NCBI GenBank assembly: GCA_028408915.1 | Contig: JAOOLS010000007.1 | Span: 1,085 to 34,802 of the forward strand | DNA from: Prochlorococcus sp. AH-716-J09 | Lineage (GTDB): Bacteria > Cyanobacteriota > Cyanobacteriia > PCC-6307 > Cyanobiaceae | Direction: 5' to 3' | DNA length: 33,718 nucleotides | Shown: piece by piece, positions 25,395 through 33,718 of the stretch | Layout of the letters: each line of letters starts with the position of its first letter | Numbering within the stretch: the stretch's first letter is position 1 | Position numbers and translations under genes: made by a program | Notes under the pieces: generated by a model | What the model saw: the letters and a program-made list of their open reading frames with translations, nothing else | What the model was told of the DNA's origin: nothing | The model's database searches: none

Positions 25395-25829
25395 TCAAAC
25401 AAACGTTCTAATTTGTTTAGAGACTGCTGAAGGTGGATTTCGCTCAATGACACGTAAAGAATGTTCTTTAGCCATCAAAGATTCAATTAAATATTGACTA
25501 GCAAGTTCAGGCATCATATTTTGACCACATGTAAAAATATCGACTGCCGAATAATTAGATTCAGGCCAAGTATGTATTGAAATATGAGATTCTGCCAGTA
25601 ATGCAATTGCCGTAACCCCCTGAGGCTCAAATTTATTACTTATCAAATTTAAAACTGTTGCATTTGCCAATTTAGCAGCTCTATTTAAAATACAACGCAA
25701 AAAGGATTCGTCATTTAATTTTTCGCAATCACATCTATAAAGTTCCAACAAAAGATGTTTACTTTGATGACTTAATTCCTTTTGATCACTTAACGAACTT
25801 AAAATTTGATTTTTTTTGTAGATTTCCAT
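25395..25829 (-). CDS. speD: S-adenosylmethionine decarboxylase proenzyme
   Basis: Makes decarboxylated AdoMet, the aminopropyl donor for spermidine. The proenzyme cuts itself between E80 and S81 in LLAESHISIHTWPE, turning the serine into the pyruvoyl cofactor. Downstream CGQNMMPELA holds the conserved active-site cysteine region (C101). It is 144 residues; the first 20 or so (MEIYKKNQILSSLSDQKELS) are an extension compared with short bacterial forms. Convergent with larE, whose stop is 6 nt away, and 51 nt downstream of recF on the same strand. Confidence 0.93.
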   Translation of the reverse strand: MEIYKKNQILSSLSDQKELSHQSKHLLLELYRCDCEKLNDESFLRCILNRAAKLANATVLNLISNKFEPQGVTAIALLAESHISIHTWPESNYSAVDIFTCGQNMMPELASQYLIESLMAKEHSLRVIERNPPSAVSKQIRTFV

Positions 25830-25880
25830 TTAAGAAATTTATATGAAATTAAGATTAGCTAAAAATCATACCTTTTTAAA

Positions 25881-26972
25881 TTATAAGTGAATCATTTGTG
25901 AAGAGCCTAAGAAAGACTGATTAAATTTATCTAAATGTGTCGCACTTATAAAACATTGACTATCTTTACCAACAGAATTTAATAACAAATTTTGCCTAGT
26001 TACATCTAATTCCGCCAAGACATCATCCAATATAAGTATTGGAGGAACATTTAATGTCTTAGTTAATAAATCGAGTTCAGCCATCTTTAAAGCCAAGATA
26101 AGAGTCCTTTGCTGTCCTGATGAACCATATTTTCTAACTGAAACATTATTGATTAGAAACTCAACATCATCACGATGAGGGCCAAAATTACATTTACCAG
26201 TCAATGCTTCTATTGAACGCTGATTTAAAAGTTGTTCTGCTATTTTTTTACTAATAACTTCTTCTTCTTCTTCTTCTGGACTGATATTTTGTATTCCCGA
26301 AAGATAATTTATGTCTATTCGCTCTTGAGATTTACTTAAATGATTATGCCAATATTCAACATATGGTTTTATTTTTAATAAAGCTCTTCTTCTGCGCCTA
26401 AAAATTCTTGTACTTATTATTGACATTTGAATATCAAAGCTTTCAACAATATCTGTTGATTGGGTTTTTAAGAAACTTTCTGAACGCCAAAAATGACTTC
26501 TTTGTTTTAAAAGCCTATTAAATCTACTTATTAGGTCTAAATATACTGGTTCAAGCTGAGATACGACTTTATCAATCCATATTCTTCGATAACTGGGTTC
26601 ACTTCTAACAATATCTATATCATTAGAACAGAAACATACACTCCGAATATAATTTTTTATTTCACTCTGTTTTTTCAAGATTGATTCATTAACATAAATT
26701 CTTTTTGGCCCTTTTCGGAATAAATTTAATTTCAAATCATCTTTAAAATTTATCTGTCCTATAACAACAGCCATATCACTATCGTTCTCAATTAAGTCTT
26801 TATCGCTTAGTGCTCTATTAGATTTTAATTGACTTAAAAATTCAACCGATTCAAGTAAATTTGACTTGCCAATACCATTGCAACCAAGAACAATTGCTCT
26901 TTGCTCTTTTAGATCAATTTCAAAACTTTTATGGTTCCGAAAATTTTTAATTTTTAATTTATTTAAAAAAAT
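25881..26972 (-). CDS. recF: DNA replication/repair protein RecF with non-standard start
   Basis: SMC-like ATPase that helps load RecA at gaps. The whole family fold is present in one open frame of 363 codons: FLNKLKIKNFRNH at the N-terminus, Walker A GCNGIGKS at 30-37, signature SSGQQRTLILALKMAE and Walker B ILILDDVLAELD. The first in-frame ATG is at 26774, after the Walker A, so it cannot be the functional start. Family N-termini (MxLxxLxLxNFRN) align with an ATT at 26970-26972 inside an A8T7 run; no ATG, GTG or TTG is in frame upstream. ATGs at 26989 and 26985 lie in the other two frames and would join with a one-base change in that run. A run of six GAA-type glutamate codons (26259-26277) forms a charged loop. 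Confidence 0.88.
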   Translation of the reverse strand: MFLNKLKIKNFRNHKSFEIDLKEQRAIVLGCNGIGKSNLLESVEFLSQLKSNRALSDKDLIENDSDMAVVIGQINFKDDLKLNLFRKGPKRIYVNESILKKQSEIKNYIRSVCFCSNDIDIVRSEPSYRRIWIDKVVSQLEPVYLDLISRFNRLLKQRSHFWRSESFLKTQSTDIVESFDIQMSIISTRIFRRRRRALLKIKPYVEYWHNHLSKSQERIDINYLSGIQNISPEEEEEEVISKKIAEQLLNQRSIEALTGKCNFGPHRDDVEFLINNVSVRKYGSSGQQRTLILALKMAELDLLTKTLNVPPILILDDVLAELDVTRQNLLLNSVGKDSQCFISATHLDKFNQSFLGSSQMIHL

Positions 26973-26979
26973 TTTTTTT
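26965..26979 (-). other. A8T7 homopolymer at the recF start, possible slippage site
   Basis: On the coding strand eight A are followed by seven T. The tract contains the ATT that aligns with the family start. From the ATG at 26989 one added base, or from the ATG at 26985 one lost base, would put the ribosome into the recF frame. It may be a slippage site, a mutated start codon or a length error in the read. Confidence 0.6.
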
Positions 26980-27049
26980 GTGCATTCATTAATTAAATTA
27001 GCTAAGTTTAAAATATTTAGATTTTCTTTAAAGAAATTGAAAAATTAAA

Positions 27050-27123
27050 GGGCATGTAGCTCAGTTGGATAGAGCATCAGATTCCGGTTCTGAGAGTCGG
27101 GGGTTCGAATCCCTCCATGCTCG
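27050..27123 (+). tRNA. trnR: tRNA-Arg (anticodon CCG)
   Basis: The cloverleaf is complete: acceptor GGGCATG/CATGCTC (27050-27056 with 27116-27122, one G-T pair), D arm GCTC/GAGC, anticodon stem TCAGA/TCTGA with loop TTCCGGT giving anticodon CCG, and T arm GGGGG TTCGAAT CCCTC. The discriminator is G27123; CCA is not encoded. It reads the rare CGG codon. It lies in the gap between the recF start and the GNAT-like gene, on the opposite strand to both. Confidence 0.97.
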
Positions 27124-27134
27124 TAAAATGATTT

Positions 27135-27581
27135 TTAAAATTTATATCCCATTACTCTTATTCCATTTGGATCTAGTATGAATCCATTTTCCTCTAGACT
27201 AATAAAAGAAGATGCTGGAGCTTGTACAGAAATACTGCATCCAGGCATTTCTCTATTTATTTTCTCAAGAGTTACTTGAAGCAATATTGAATAATAAAGT
27301 TGCTGATTATTGCCTGGCAACGCACTTAAATTCCACAAGTTAGCATTCAATCCCTTGTCAGAAGTAACCCTAACAAAGCCATATAATTTATTTTTTAATT
27401 CATTCTGTATGGAAAAAAAGAAATTACTTTTCTGAATAGCCTCAGAAAGAGGTTTTATTGGAAATGTCTCACAACCACAATTCGCTAAAAGTTTATTAAC
27501 TTCTTTAGTTAGTGGGATTTGAGAAGAGTTAACAAAATAACCTTCTGGCAGGACAAGTTTTTTTTTAGAAAAATATTGCAA
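27135..27581 (-). CDS. Putative GNAT-family acetyltransferase
   Basis: A 148-residue protein that I place in the GNAT fold with moderate confidence: KLYGFVRVTSDKGLNANLWNLSALPG looks like strands 2-4, YYSILLQVTLEKINREMPG like the helix after the acetyl-CoA loop, and SFISLEENGFILDPNGIRVMGY like the C-terminal strand-helix-strand in which the 'EENGF' motif is typical. The acetyl-CoA loop itself (RGxGxG/A) is not clear, reading LPGNNQQLYYS. It follows ppc after 3 nt and is surely in the same transcript. The substrate is unknown. Confidence 0.6.
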   Translation of the reverse strand: MQYFSKKKLVLPEGYFVNSSQIPLTKEVNKLLANCGCETFPIKPLSEAIQKSNFFFSIQNELKNKLYGFVRVTSDKGLNANLWNLSALPGNNQQLYYSILLQVTLEKINREMPGCSISVQAPASSFISLEENGFILDPNGIRVMGYKF

Positions 27582-27584
27582 TTA

Positions 27585-30554
27585 TCAACCTGTATTTCTC
27601 ATACCAGCTGCGATCCCATTAATAGTTAAAAGTGCTCCCCTCAATAGTTCACTTCTGCTGTAAGCTCTTCTAGATTCATCTTTATCCATAACAAATTCGC
27701 TTATTGGGGGTTGTCTAGTCTGGTCTCTTAATCTTCTTAGAAGTGAAACTTGCAAAAACCCTAATGGAATAATTGTCTTATTTCTCAAGCTTACTGATGA
27801 TTTCAAGTCTCTATCAGATTCTAAGAGCTTATTTTTACCAGTAATTTCAAGTATTAAAGATTTTGTAAGATTATATTCTTTAGAAATTACTTCAAAAATA
27901 TCATCAAAAGAATGTTTATTTTCTTTACTGCCAAGAGTATCAACATAATATCTAGCAACTTCCAAATCCACCTTAGATAATGTCATTTCTACCTTAGATA
28001 TGAGCATCCTAAAAAATGGCCATCTTTGATGAAGAACCCTTAATAATTCAATTTGTTGAGGATCAGAATTTAATTCTGATGACAATGCAGTACCTACTCC
28101 AAACCAACTTGGCAAAAGAAATCTACTTTGTGTCCAACCAAATACCCATGGAATAGCTCTTAAACTTGATAAATCTCTTGCACCTTTTTTTCTTCTAGCA
28201 GGCCTACTAGATATCTGTAATTTACTTATTTCTTCTATTGGAGTTACCTCTTGAAAGAAATTTAACAAATCAGGATTCTCATGCACTAATTTTCTGTAAT
28301 GAGACCTTGATGTTTCCGCCAACCTAGACATTAATTGATTCCATTCTGGAGTAGCGTCAAGTCTATTATTGACCAAACTATTTTGTATTACGGCTGTAGT
28401 AACAGTCTCAAGATTATACAAAGCCAGTTCGGGAAGACTATATTTAGAAGCTAAAACTTCACCTTGTTCTGTTATTTTTATTCGCCCTTTTAGAGTGCCG
28501 CTTGGTTGAGCCAATATTGCTTGGTAGGCTGGTCCTCCTCCTCTCCCTACAGAACCACCTCTTCCATGAAAAAGTCTTAGCAATATATTATTTCTACTTG
28601 AGAGATTTTGAAGAGCTATTTGGGCTCTATGAATTTCCCAATTACTAGAAACAAACCCTGAATCTTTATTGCTATCAGAATATCCAAGCATTAATTCTTG
28701 TAGAGGTTTAAAAGATTCTCCTACTTTTGGCAATAACGATCTATAGAAATCTAATTTAAACAGCTTTTCCATTACTTCGGGGGCTCTTTTAAGGTCTTCC
28801 ACAGTTTCAAAAAGAGGAACAACTAATAATTTTGACTTTTGTGAATTTTGATCAAGGAGTCCCATTTCTTTTGCCAGTAATAGAACTTCAAGTAAATCAG
28901 ATGCACTATGACTCATTGAAATTACATAAGAATGGCAAATGCGACTTCCAAATTCTTGTTGTAATCTCTTAACCATTTTAAAAACTGAAAAGGTTTCTTC
29001 TGTAGTTTTTGTCCAGTTAACGTCAGGTGGAATTAAAGGCCTTTTTGTATTTAATTCGTCTATAAGCCATTTAATTCTCTCTTCCTCAGACATTTGGTCA
29101 TATTGAACAGATAAATCAAGATGATTTGTAAGCTCTTGTATAGCGTCACTATGCCTTGTACTCTCTTGACGAATATCTAAACTTGCTAAAGAAAATCCAA
29201 AAATATGAACTTGAGTAAGTAAGGTGTTTACCGATTCACAAGTTAAATCTGTACTAATCAAGCTATTTTTAATTAGTTCGAGATCATAAGTAAATTCCTT
29301 TACTGACTTGTAATATAAGTTTTCAACTTTATCTAGATTTTTGTTATCTATTCCTCCATCTAGGGCAAATTTCCACCCACTATCAGCTAGTAAATTATTT
29401 CTTTCTTGTGTTAATCTTAATTTTTCTAAAATATAACTTAATTTCAATCTGTAGGGCTCTGATCTATACCTTGTAGCTCTTGCTTCATATATTTCAGGGA
29501 ACTTAACCCTATCAGTTTCTAGTGACTCTAATAGAGGGGAACTGACTTGACTCCATTGCATCGAGACACTTAATTGATCTCTAAGATTAGACGTCGCAAT
29601 AATATATCTTTCCAACATCAACTGTCTTTGGTAGCAAGCAGTTCTCCATGTTATATCAGGAGTGACCGATGGATTACCGTCCCTATCAGACCCTACCCAA
29701 GAACCGAAGTTACAAAAAGATTCAGAGGGCATCTGAACATCTGGATAATTTTCGGTAAGTGCTTCAGAGATTCTATCCCGCAATTGAGGCATAGCATTAA
29801 ATAAAACTTGCTGAAAATAATGTAAGGCATAATCAACCTCGTCTAAAACTGAAGGTTTAAATTGATGCAATTCATCTGTTCTCCACCAAAGTCTTACTTC
29901 CTCTTTTAATTGGTTTTTTAAAGAATTTTTTTCTTCTTTTGTTAGAAATTGCTCAATCTGTATTTTTTTTAACAAATTTGCTACTCTTGTTTGCTTATGT
30001 CTAATCGTATGTCTTACGATCTCGGTCGGATGTGCAGTAAAAACTAAACGAATATCCATTTCCTGCAATAACTCCTCTAATTTTCCTGGTGGTACATTTA
30101 ATTTCCTCAGTCTATAAAATAATTCTCTAAAAGTTACTGGAGCATTTTGCCTAGCCAATGCTGGAGCAAAAGGATCAAGATTGTCGGGCGATTTTTGAAC
30201 ATCCTTATTGGTAAAGCTTTGAATATATCTATCTTCCTCAACTCTTTGTTCCAATATATTCACGAGTTGAAAATACAATGAAAACGCTCTTGCTGCTGCT
30301 ATAGATTCTGCTAAATCCATAGAATTTACGATATCAACTATTTCATTTTTAAAATTTTTTGAACTATCGCCATCAATTTGTTTTGAATAACTTAGTTCTT
30401 TAAGTTGTATCAATCTCTCTGCTTGATCATCTGGGCATTCTTCTCTGAGCACAGATTCCCAGAGATCTTCAATAAGAAGACGATTTTTATCAAGTGGATC
30501 ATGGTTACTTATCAAATCCACATTATTATTTTTTATCTTTCGAATTGATTCCAT
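27585..30554 (-). CDS. ppc: Phosphoenolpyruvate carboxylase
   Basis: Fixes bicarbonate onto phosphoenolpyruvate to give oxaloacetate, replenishing the incomplete TCA cycle and feeding aspartate and glutamate. It is 989 residues long, slightly longer than E. coli (883) and like other cyanobacteria. The catalytic histidine is in [13 protein letters not shown] (H175); other signatures are [34 protein letters not shown] and [14 protein letters not shown]. The C-terminus RNTG is invariant in the family. The phospho-serine motif of plant PEPC is not present at the N-terminus. It follows gshA after 52 nt. Confidence 0.98.
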   Translation of the reverse strand: MESIRKIKNNNVDLISNHDPLDKNRLLIEDLWESVLREECPDDQAERLIQLKELSYSKQIDGDSSKNFKNEIVDIVNSMDLAESIAAARAFSLYFQLVNILEQRVEEDRYIQSFTNKDVQKSPDNLDPFAPALARQNAPVTFRELFYRLRKLNVPPGKLEELLQEMDIRLVFTAHPTEIVRHTIRHKQTRVANLLKKIQIEQFLTKEEKNSLKNQLKEEVRLWWRTDELHQFKPSVLDEVDYALHYFQQVLFNAMPQLRDRISEALTENYPDVQMPSESFCNFGSWVGSDRDGNPSVTPDITWRTACYQRQLMLERYIIATSNLRDQLSVSMQWSQVSSPLLESLETDRVKFPEIYEARATRYRSEPYRLKLSYILEKLRLTQERNNLLADSGWKFALDGGIDNKNLDKVENLYYKSVKEFTYDLELIKNSLISTDLTCESVNTLLTQVHIFGFSLASLDIRQESTRHSDAIQELTNHLDLSVQYDQMSEEERIKWLIDELNTKRPLIPPDVNWTKTTEETFSVFKMVKRLQQEFGSRICHSYVISMSHSASDLLEVLLLAKEMGLLDQNSQKSKLLVVPLFETVEDLKRAPEVMEKLFKLDFYRSLLPKVGESFKPLQELMLGYSDSNKDSGFVSSNWEIHRAQIALQNLSSRNNILLRLFHGRGGSVGRGGGPAYQAILAQPSGTLKGRIKITEQGEVLASKYSLPELALYNLETVTTAVIQNSLVNNRLDATPEWNQLMSRLAETSRSHYRKLVHENPDLLNFFQEVTPIEEISKLQISSRPARRKKGARDLSSLRAIPWVFGWTQSRFLLPSWFGVGTALSSELNSDPQQIELLRVLHQRWPFFRMLISKVEMTLSKVDLEVARYYVDTLGSKENKHSFDDIFEVISKEYNLTKSLILEITGKNKLLESDRDLKSSVSLRNKTIIPLGFLQVSLLRRLRDQTRQPPISEFVMDKDESRRAYSRSELLRGALLTINGIAAGMRNTG

Positions 30555-30606
30555 ATAATCATTATGTCACAAGTAAAAATATTGAGATCAAAGTTTATTT
30601 AAATAA

Positions 30607-31725
30607 TCAAACATTCTTGGCCTCACTCCTAATCATATCTTCGATAGAAATTTTCATTATCTGCTCAATAGAAAGACCTTTTTCATATTGATTTATCCAT
30701 TTCATAGATTGATTGCCTTCTTCAAGCACTTTATAGATAGGATCTAAAAGATGTTTCATACCAAAATCTTCTGCTGTGGATGACAAATCTGATAATAAGT
30801 TTTGAATCCATTCTCTACAAGTAACTTTTTTGCCATCTTGCCAGTGAATTAGCTCTGAATTCAGACTATCTTTAGCAGCATTAATTTCATTTTGATCACA
30901 TATTTTTGACAGCTCATCCATAGAAAAAATACTATTATTCATAGGATCTAAGGTATTTATATTTTCAAAAAGATTTAAAATCCTTAGTTCTATCATTGCC
31001 GTTATCCCTAAAAGTAGATTAATATCGTAAACAAAATCACAAATTCTTAATTCCAAACGATCAAGAATTAAAGGTCTTTGGGGACCATTTGGTCGGATTG
31101 AAGACCAAAAATGCCTAATATTTTGCATTTTTTTATTAGATATATTTTCCTCTATCCAGTCGATATAAGAATTATGATTTACAAAAAAAGGTACCCTACT
31201 AGGTGTTTTAGGAAACTGGATCCATCTCTGAGAATGATTATTCGTAATTTTATTATTTAAAAAAGGTGAACTAGCACTTAATGATAGATATAGAGCGGCC
31301 TCAGATCTTATAAGTCTTATAGCGGTAAAAAGTTTATCTAAATCACTTATTCCTATGTTTATATGAACACTCGAAGTTGCAATAGATATTCCATAATTAT
31401 CTTGAATAAATTGGTGATAGACGTTGTCAATATCAGATCTTTGAAATGTAATATCGTGTTTAAAACAAAGAGTGGACGAAGGAATGATTGTTAAATTTTT
31501 AGTATTGAGCCAATTCCTTAACTTTTTTCTCGGAGTTATTAATTTCTCATATAAAAACTTGTAGTCTTTTTCAGGTGTTGTTATGTATTCAACATTTCTG
31601 TTATCTGGCTCTTTTACAAAATCAGAAAATTTTTTCTCAATATCAGCTGAAACACCAATATGAGAATCTAAAGAACCTGTAAAAAGTTCCACCTCAAAAC
31701 CTTTATAAAGATTATCTTTACTCAT
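30607..31725 (-). CDS. gshA: Glutamate-cysteine ligase, cyanobacterial type
   Basis: First enzyme of glutathione synthesis, joining glutamate and cysteine with ATP. The 372-residue protein belongs to the cyanobacterial GCS2-like group: MSKDNLYKGFEVELFTGSLD at the N-terminus, ATSSVHINIGISD and LDRLELRICDFVYD, in which the ELRICD block is the most characteristic, and a helical C-terminal part. Its ATG directly follows the trpE stop (TAAATG), so it is translated from the trpE transcript. Confidence 0.88.
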   Translation of the reverse strand: MSKDNLYKGFEVELFTGSLDSHIGVSADIEKKFSDFVKEPDNRNVEYITTPEKDYKFLYEKLITPRKKLRNWLNTKNLTIIPSSTLCFKHDITFQRSDIDNVYHQFIQDNYGISIATSSVHINIGISDLDKLFTAIRLIRSEAALYLSLSASSPFLNNKITNNHSQRWIQFPKTPSRVPFFVNHNSYIDWIEENISNKKMQNIRHFWSSIRPNGPQRPLILDRLELRICDFVYDINLLLGITAMIELRILNLFENINTLDPMNNSIFSMDELSKICDQNEINAAKDSLNSELIHWQDGKKVTCREWIQNLLSDLSSTAEDFGMKHLLDPIYKVLEEGNQSMKWINQYEKGLSIEQIMKISIEDMIRSEAKNV

Positions 31726-33246
31726 TTATTTATTCAAACAGGCTAATGCTTTTAGTATCCCCTTCGCTTTATTAATTGTCTCTTGATATTCATTTTCAGG
31801 GAAAGAATCAGCAACTATCCCTGCTCCTGCTTGTACTGAAACATCATATTTTCCATCTCTTGAGGGTTTAACTATCATGGTCCTTATCGTAATTGCAGTA
31901 TTTAATGCACCATTAATATCAATAGATCCGTAAACACCGGCATAAGGTCCTCTAGCATCTTTTTCAAAGTGCTTAATCAATTGCATAGCTCTTATTTTTG
32001 GAGCACCAGTTACTGTCCCAGCTGGGAAAGATGCTTTTAACAAATCCCATACATCAGCATTGTTTTTTAAGATGCCCTCAACTTCACTAACTATGTGCAT
32101 AACATGTGAATATTTCTCAATAACCATTAAATCCTTGACCTTCACAGTACCAATCTTACAAACTCTTCCAAGATCATTTCTCCCAAGATCAATTAGCATT
32201 ACATGCTCAGCTATCTCTTTTGGATCTTTTAACAAATCTTTTTCTAGTTCTAAGTCTTGTTGATTATCAATACCTCTTGGTCTTGTGCCAGCTATTGGTC
32301 TTAAGCTTGCGACAATCTCGCTATTTTTATTTATTTTAGCTTTAACCATTACTTCAGGACTCGAACCTATCAGATACCATGAGCCAAAATCAAAAAATGA
32401 CATGTATGGAGATGGATTAACCATCCTCAAACTTCTATACAAACTAAAGGGATCATTATTGACTTGAGTTTGAAATCTCTGACTTATAACTATTTGGAAG
32501 ATATCTCCCTTTCTTATGTATTCTTTTGCAGAGATAATTGCATCCTCAAAATCTTTTTTCTTCCAATTACTTTCTAGATCTAAATTCAAATTCTCATTTT
32601 CATTCCAATCTAAAAACTCATTTTCTTTTAAAGGAACTCTCATTAAATTTCTAGTTTCCTGAATTTTAGAAATTGAGTTTAGATACAACTCTTCAATCGA
32701 AGACTCTTTAGAAGAAGTTGTATCTGCATAAACTACTGCAGTAATACATCTTTTTATTTGATCAAAAACAACTAATTGATCAAAAAACATCCAAGAACCA
32801 TGGGGGATATTGTTTTCTGGTATTTCATTTATTGGAACGCTTGGCTCTATTCGATTTATTAATTCATAACCCCAAGAGCCATATAACTGTCCAATTGATG
32901 GTAATTCTTCAAGAATGTTTGATTTATATTCCTTTGTCCAACTTTTTAAAATATCAAAAGGATCACCTTTATGAGTTTCAGTTTTGCCATTATTCCAAGT
33001 TTTAACTATTTCTTCTCCATAACAAACGGCTTCCCAAAGAGGTTTAGTAGCAACAATACTCCATCTACCCAAATTCTCCCCACCTTCAACAGATTCGAGA
33101 AAAACACCATGGGAATCTTTTGAAGATAATTTTAACCAAGTTGATAATGGAGTCTCTAAATCCGCTGGCCAAGTTTCAACTATAGGTATAAAATTTTTAC
33201 CTTCTTTGTAAGCCTTTAAAAAACTATCTTTCTGTGAGCTGATCAT
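31726..33246 (-). CDS. trpE: Anthranilate synthase component I
   Basis: Converts chorismate to anthranilate using ammonia from TrpG, the first step of tryptophan synthesis. It is 506 residues long. The N-terminal domain has the tryptophan-feedback segment LESVEGGENLGRWS (LLES-like). The C-terminal chorismate-binding domain shows IAGTRPRG, LGRNDLGRVCKIG, FPAGTVTGAPKIRAMQLI and QAGAGIVADSFPENEYQET, all catalytic signatures. A near-consensus promoter lies 20-48 nt before the ATG. The gene heads a likely operon with gshA, ppc and the GNAT-like gene, a set with no obvious biochemical link beyond amino-acid metabolism. Confidence 0.97.
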   Translation of the reverse strand: MISSQKDSFLKAYKEGKNFIPIVETWPADLETPLSTWLKLSSKDSHGVFLESVEGGENLGRWSIVATKPLWEAVCYGEEIVKTWNNGKTETHKGDPFDILKSWTKEYKSNILEELPSIGQLYGSWGYELINRIEPSVPINEIPENNIPHGSWMFFDQLVVFDQIKRCITAVVYADTTSSKESSIEELYLNSISKIQETRNLMRVPLKENEFLDWNENENLNLDLESNWKKKDFEDAIISAKEYIRKGDIFQIVISQRFQTQVNNDPFSLYRSLRMVNPSPYMSFFDFGSWYLIGSSPEVMVKAKINKNSEIVASLRPIAGTRPRGIDNQQDLELEKDLLKDPKEIAEHVMLIDLGRNDLGRVCKIGTVKVKDLMVIEKYSHVMHIVSEVEGILKNNADVWDLLKASFPAGTVTGAPKIRAMQLIKHFEKDARGPYAGVYGSIDINGALNTAITIRTMIVKPSRDGKYDVSVQAGAGIVADSFPENEYQETINKAKGILKALACLNK

Positions 33247-33265
33247 ATTAATAATGTCAGCCCAA

Positions 33266-33294
33266 ATTATAATTATTTTCTTCTTTTATATCAA
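33266..33294 (-). promoter_or_regulatory. Near-consensus promoter of trpE-gshA-ppc
   Basis: The minus strand reads TTGATA (33294-33289), 17 nt, then TATAAT (33271-33266): a -35 matching 5 of 6 and a perfect -10 at the ideal spacing. The expected transcript start is near 33259, 13 nt before the trpE ATG at 33246. The promoter is squeezed between the psaD stop (33306) and trpE. No operator repeat is obvious. Confidence 0.65.
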
Positions 33295-33305
33295 CTTTAA
33301 GGAAG

Positions 33306-33718
33306 TTAATCAAAAGTATTCTTAGTTGTAAATTTCAAACCAGCTGGGTTAGGATTCTCACCTATTCTTCTAGGATTATGGCCAACTTTCTCTCTACCTT
33401 CATTTACTTTTTCGGAGAAAACACCATCCTTTGGGTGTAAAAATTCAATATCGCCACCTGGGAAGATTCGGTAGATTTTAAAATCTTCAATTCTTGGTTT
33501 GAAAGCTCTTAATTGTGTCCCTAACGCAAGACATTGTTCTTTTCTTGCAAAGTACATTAAATTATCACCTTCATGCATTATGGCCGCTCCGCCGGTGGGC
33601 AATTCAAATGCTTGTTCTTTTGAACTTTTCCATACAATTGCATATTTTTCTTCGGTTTCTGCTGAGTTTAATAAACCCCCAGTACTTCCTATATGCTTTG
33701 GAAATTGACCAACTAAAG
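33306..33718 (-). CDS. psaD: Photosystem I reaction centre subunit II (5' end cut by window)
   Basis: Stromal PSI subunit that docks ferredoxin and holds PsaC. Translation from the window edge reads [42 protein letters not shown], then [27 protein letters not shown] and [39 protein letters not shown], the PsaD family from near the N-terminus to the end. About 136 codons are visible of the usual 140 or so; only the first few residues are outside. The apparent start at 33602 is an internal TTG and not the real start. Confidence 0.97.
   Translation of the reverse strand, partial: LVGQFPKHIGSTGGLLNSAETEEKYAIVWKSSKEQAFELPTGGAAIMHEGDNLMYFARKEQCLALGTQLRAFKPRIEDFKIYRIFPGGDIEFLHPKDGVFSEKVNEGREKVGHNPRRIGENPNPAGLKFTTKNTFD

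Noticed and set aside
30555-30606. CATAAT sequence as a ppc promoter (30561-30566)
   Set aside because: The start would fall on the ppc ATG and there is no -35 at a proper distance; read-through from gshA is simpler.
33273-33306. AACTT/AAGTT hairpin after psaD as a terminator
   Set aside because: Short, A/T-only apart from one pair, no U-run, and it overlaps the trpE -35 region.
1-33718. CRISPR array, insertion sequence, prophage or genomic island
   Set aside because: No repeated spacers, transposase, integrase or tRNA-flanking direct repeats were seen; both tRNAs are flanked by core genes in a typical order.

Overview
The window looks like a piece of the chromosome of a high-light-adapted Prochlorococcus, or a very close picocyanobacterium. 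The evidence is the strongly A+T-rich sequence, tightly packed genes, and cyanobacterium-specific genes (ndhN, ldpA, psaD, a CAAD/CURT1 protein, cyanobacterial-type gshA, DUF2839) in the order expected for that group. I see no mobile elements, phage genes, CRISPR arrays or integrases. The protein coding is mostly housekeeping; the less ordinary material lies in intergenic structures and in a few divergent proteins.

Region 1 (1-12493, minus strand) is the merged S10/spc/alpha ribosomal cluster. In transcription order it reads rplC, rplD, rplW, rplB, rpsS, rplV, rpsC, rplP, rpmC, rpsQ, rplN, rplX, rplE, rpsH, rplF, rplR, rpsE, rplO, secY, adk, rpmJ, rpsM, rpsK, rpoA (cut by the window start). 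rpmJ is too short for a routine ORF scan and was found by reading. The genes overlap or nearly touch and many have strong Shine-Dalgarno sequences inside the previous gene. The exceptions are informative: a 75-nt structured gap before rplE, and perfect or near-perfect hairpins lying over the rpsK and rpmJ stop codons. rpsJ, rpsN and rpmD are absent from the positions they hold in E. coli.

Region 2 (12494-12771) is the divergent spacer between rplC and ndhN. It holds three consecutive RNA-structure-like elements: a possible three-way junction, an A/T-rich hairpin, and a long inverted repeat with a self-complementary loop. This is my best candidate for an undescribed regulatory leader.

Region 3 (12772-16430, plus strand) has ndhN-ldpA (NDH-1 subunit and Fe-S redox/clock protein), tRNA-Gln(UUG), a HAD hydrolase, and recA behind a perfect cyanobacterial LexA box.

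Region 4 (16433-26972, mixed strands) has a DUF2839 membrane protein, a DinG/Rad3-like protein whose helicase motifs are decayed, tyrA, a CrtD-like carotenoid desaturase, a fructosamine-kinase-like protein, a CURT1-like thylakoid protein, a MoeB-rhodanese fusion lacking the usual zinc cysteines, a tandem-duplicated CobO-like P-loop protein, a LarE-like sulfur transferase, speD and recF. recF has no ATG/GTG/TTG in frame before its Walker A motif; the family start falls on an ATT inside an A8T7 run.

Region 5 (27050-33718) has tRNA-Arg(CCG) on the plus strand, then a minus-strand set psaD (partial), trpE, gshA, ppc and a GNAT-like gene. trpE-gshA-ppc-GNAT look co-transcribed from a near-consensus promoter just downstream of psaD.

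All identifications are from reading the protein sequences and family motifs. No database search was possible.
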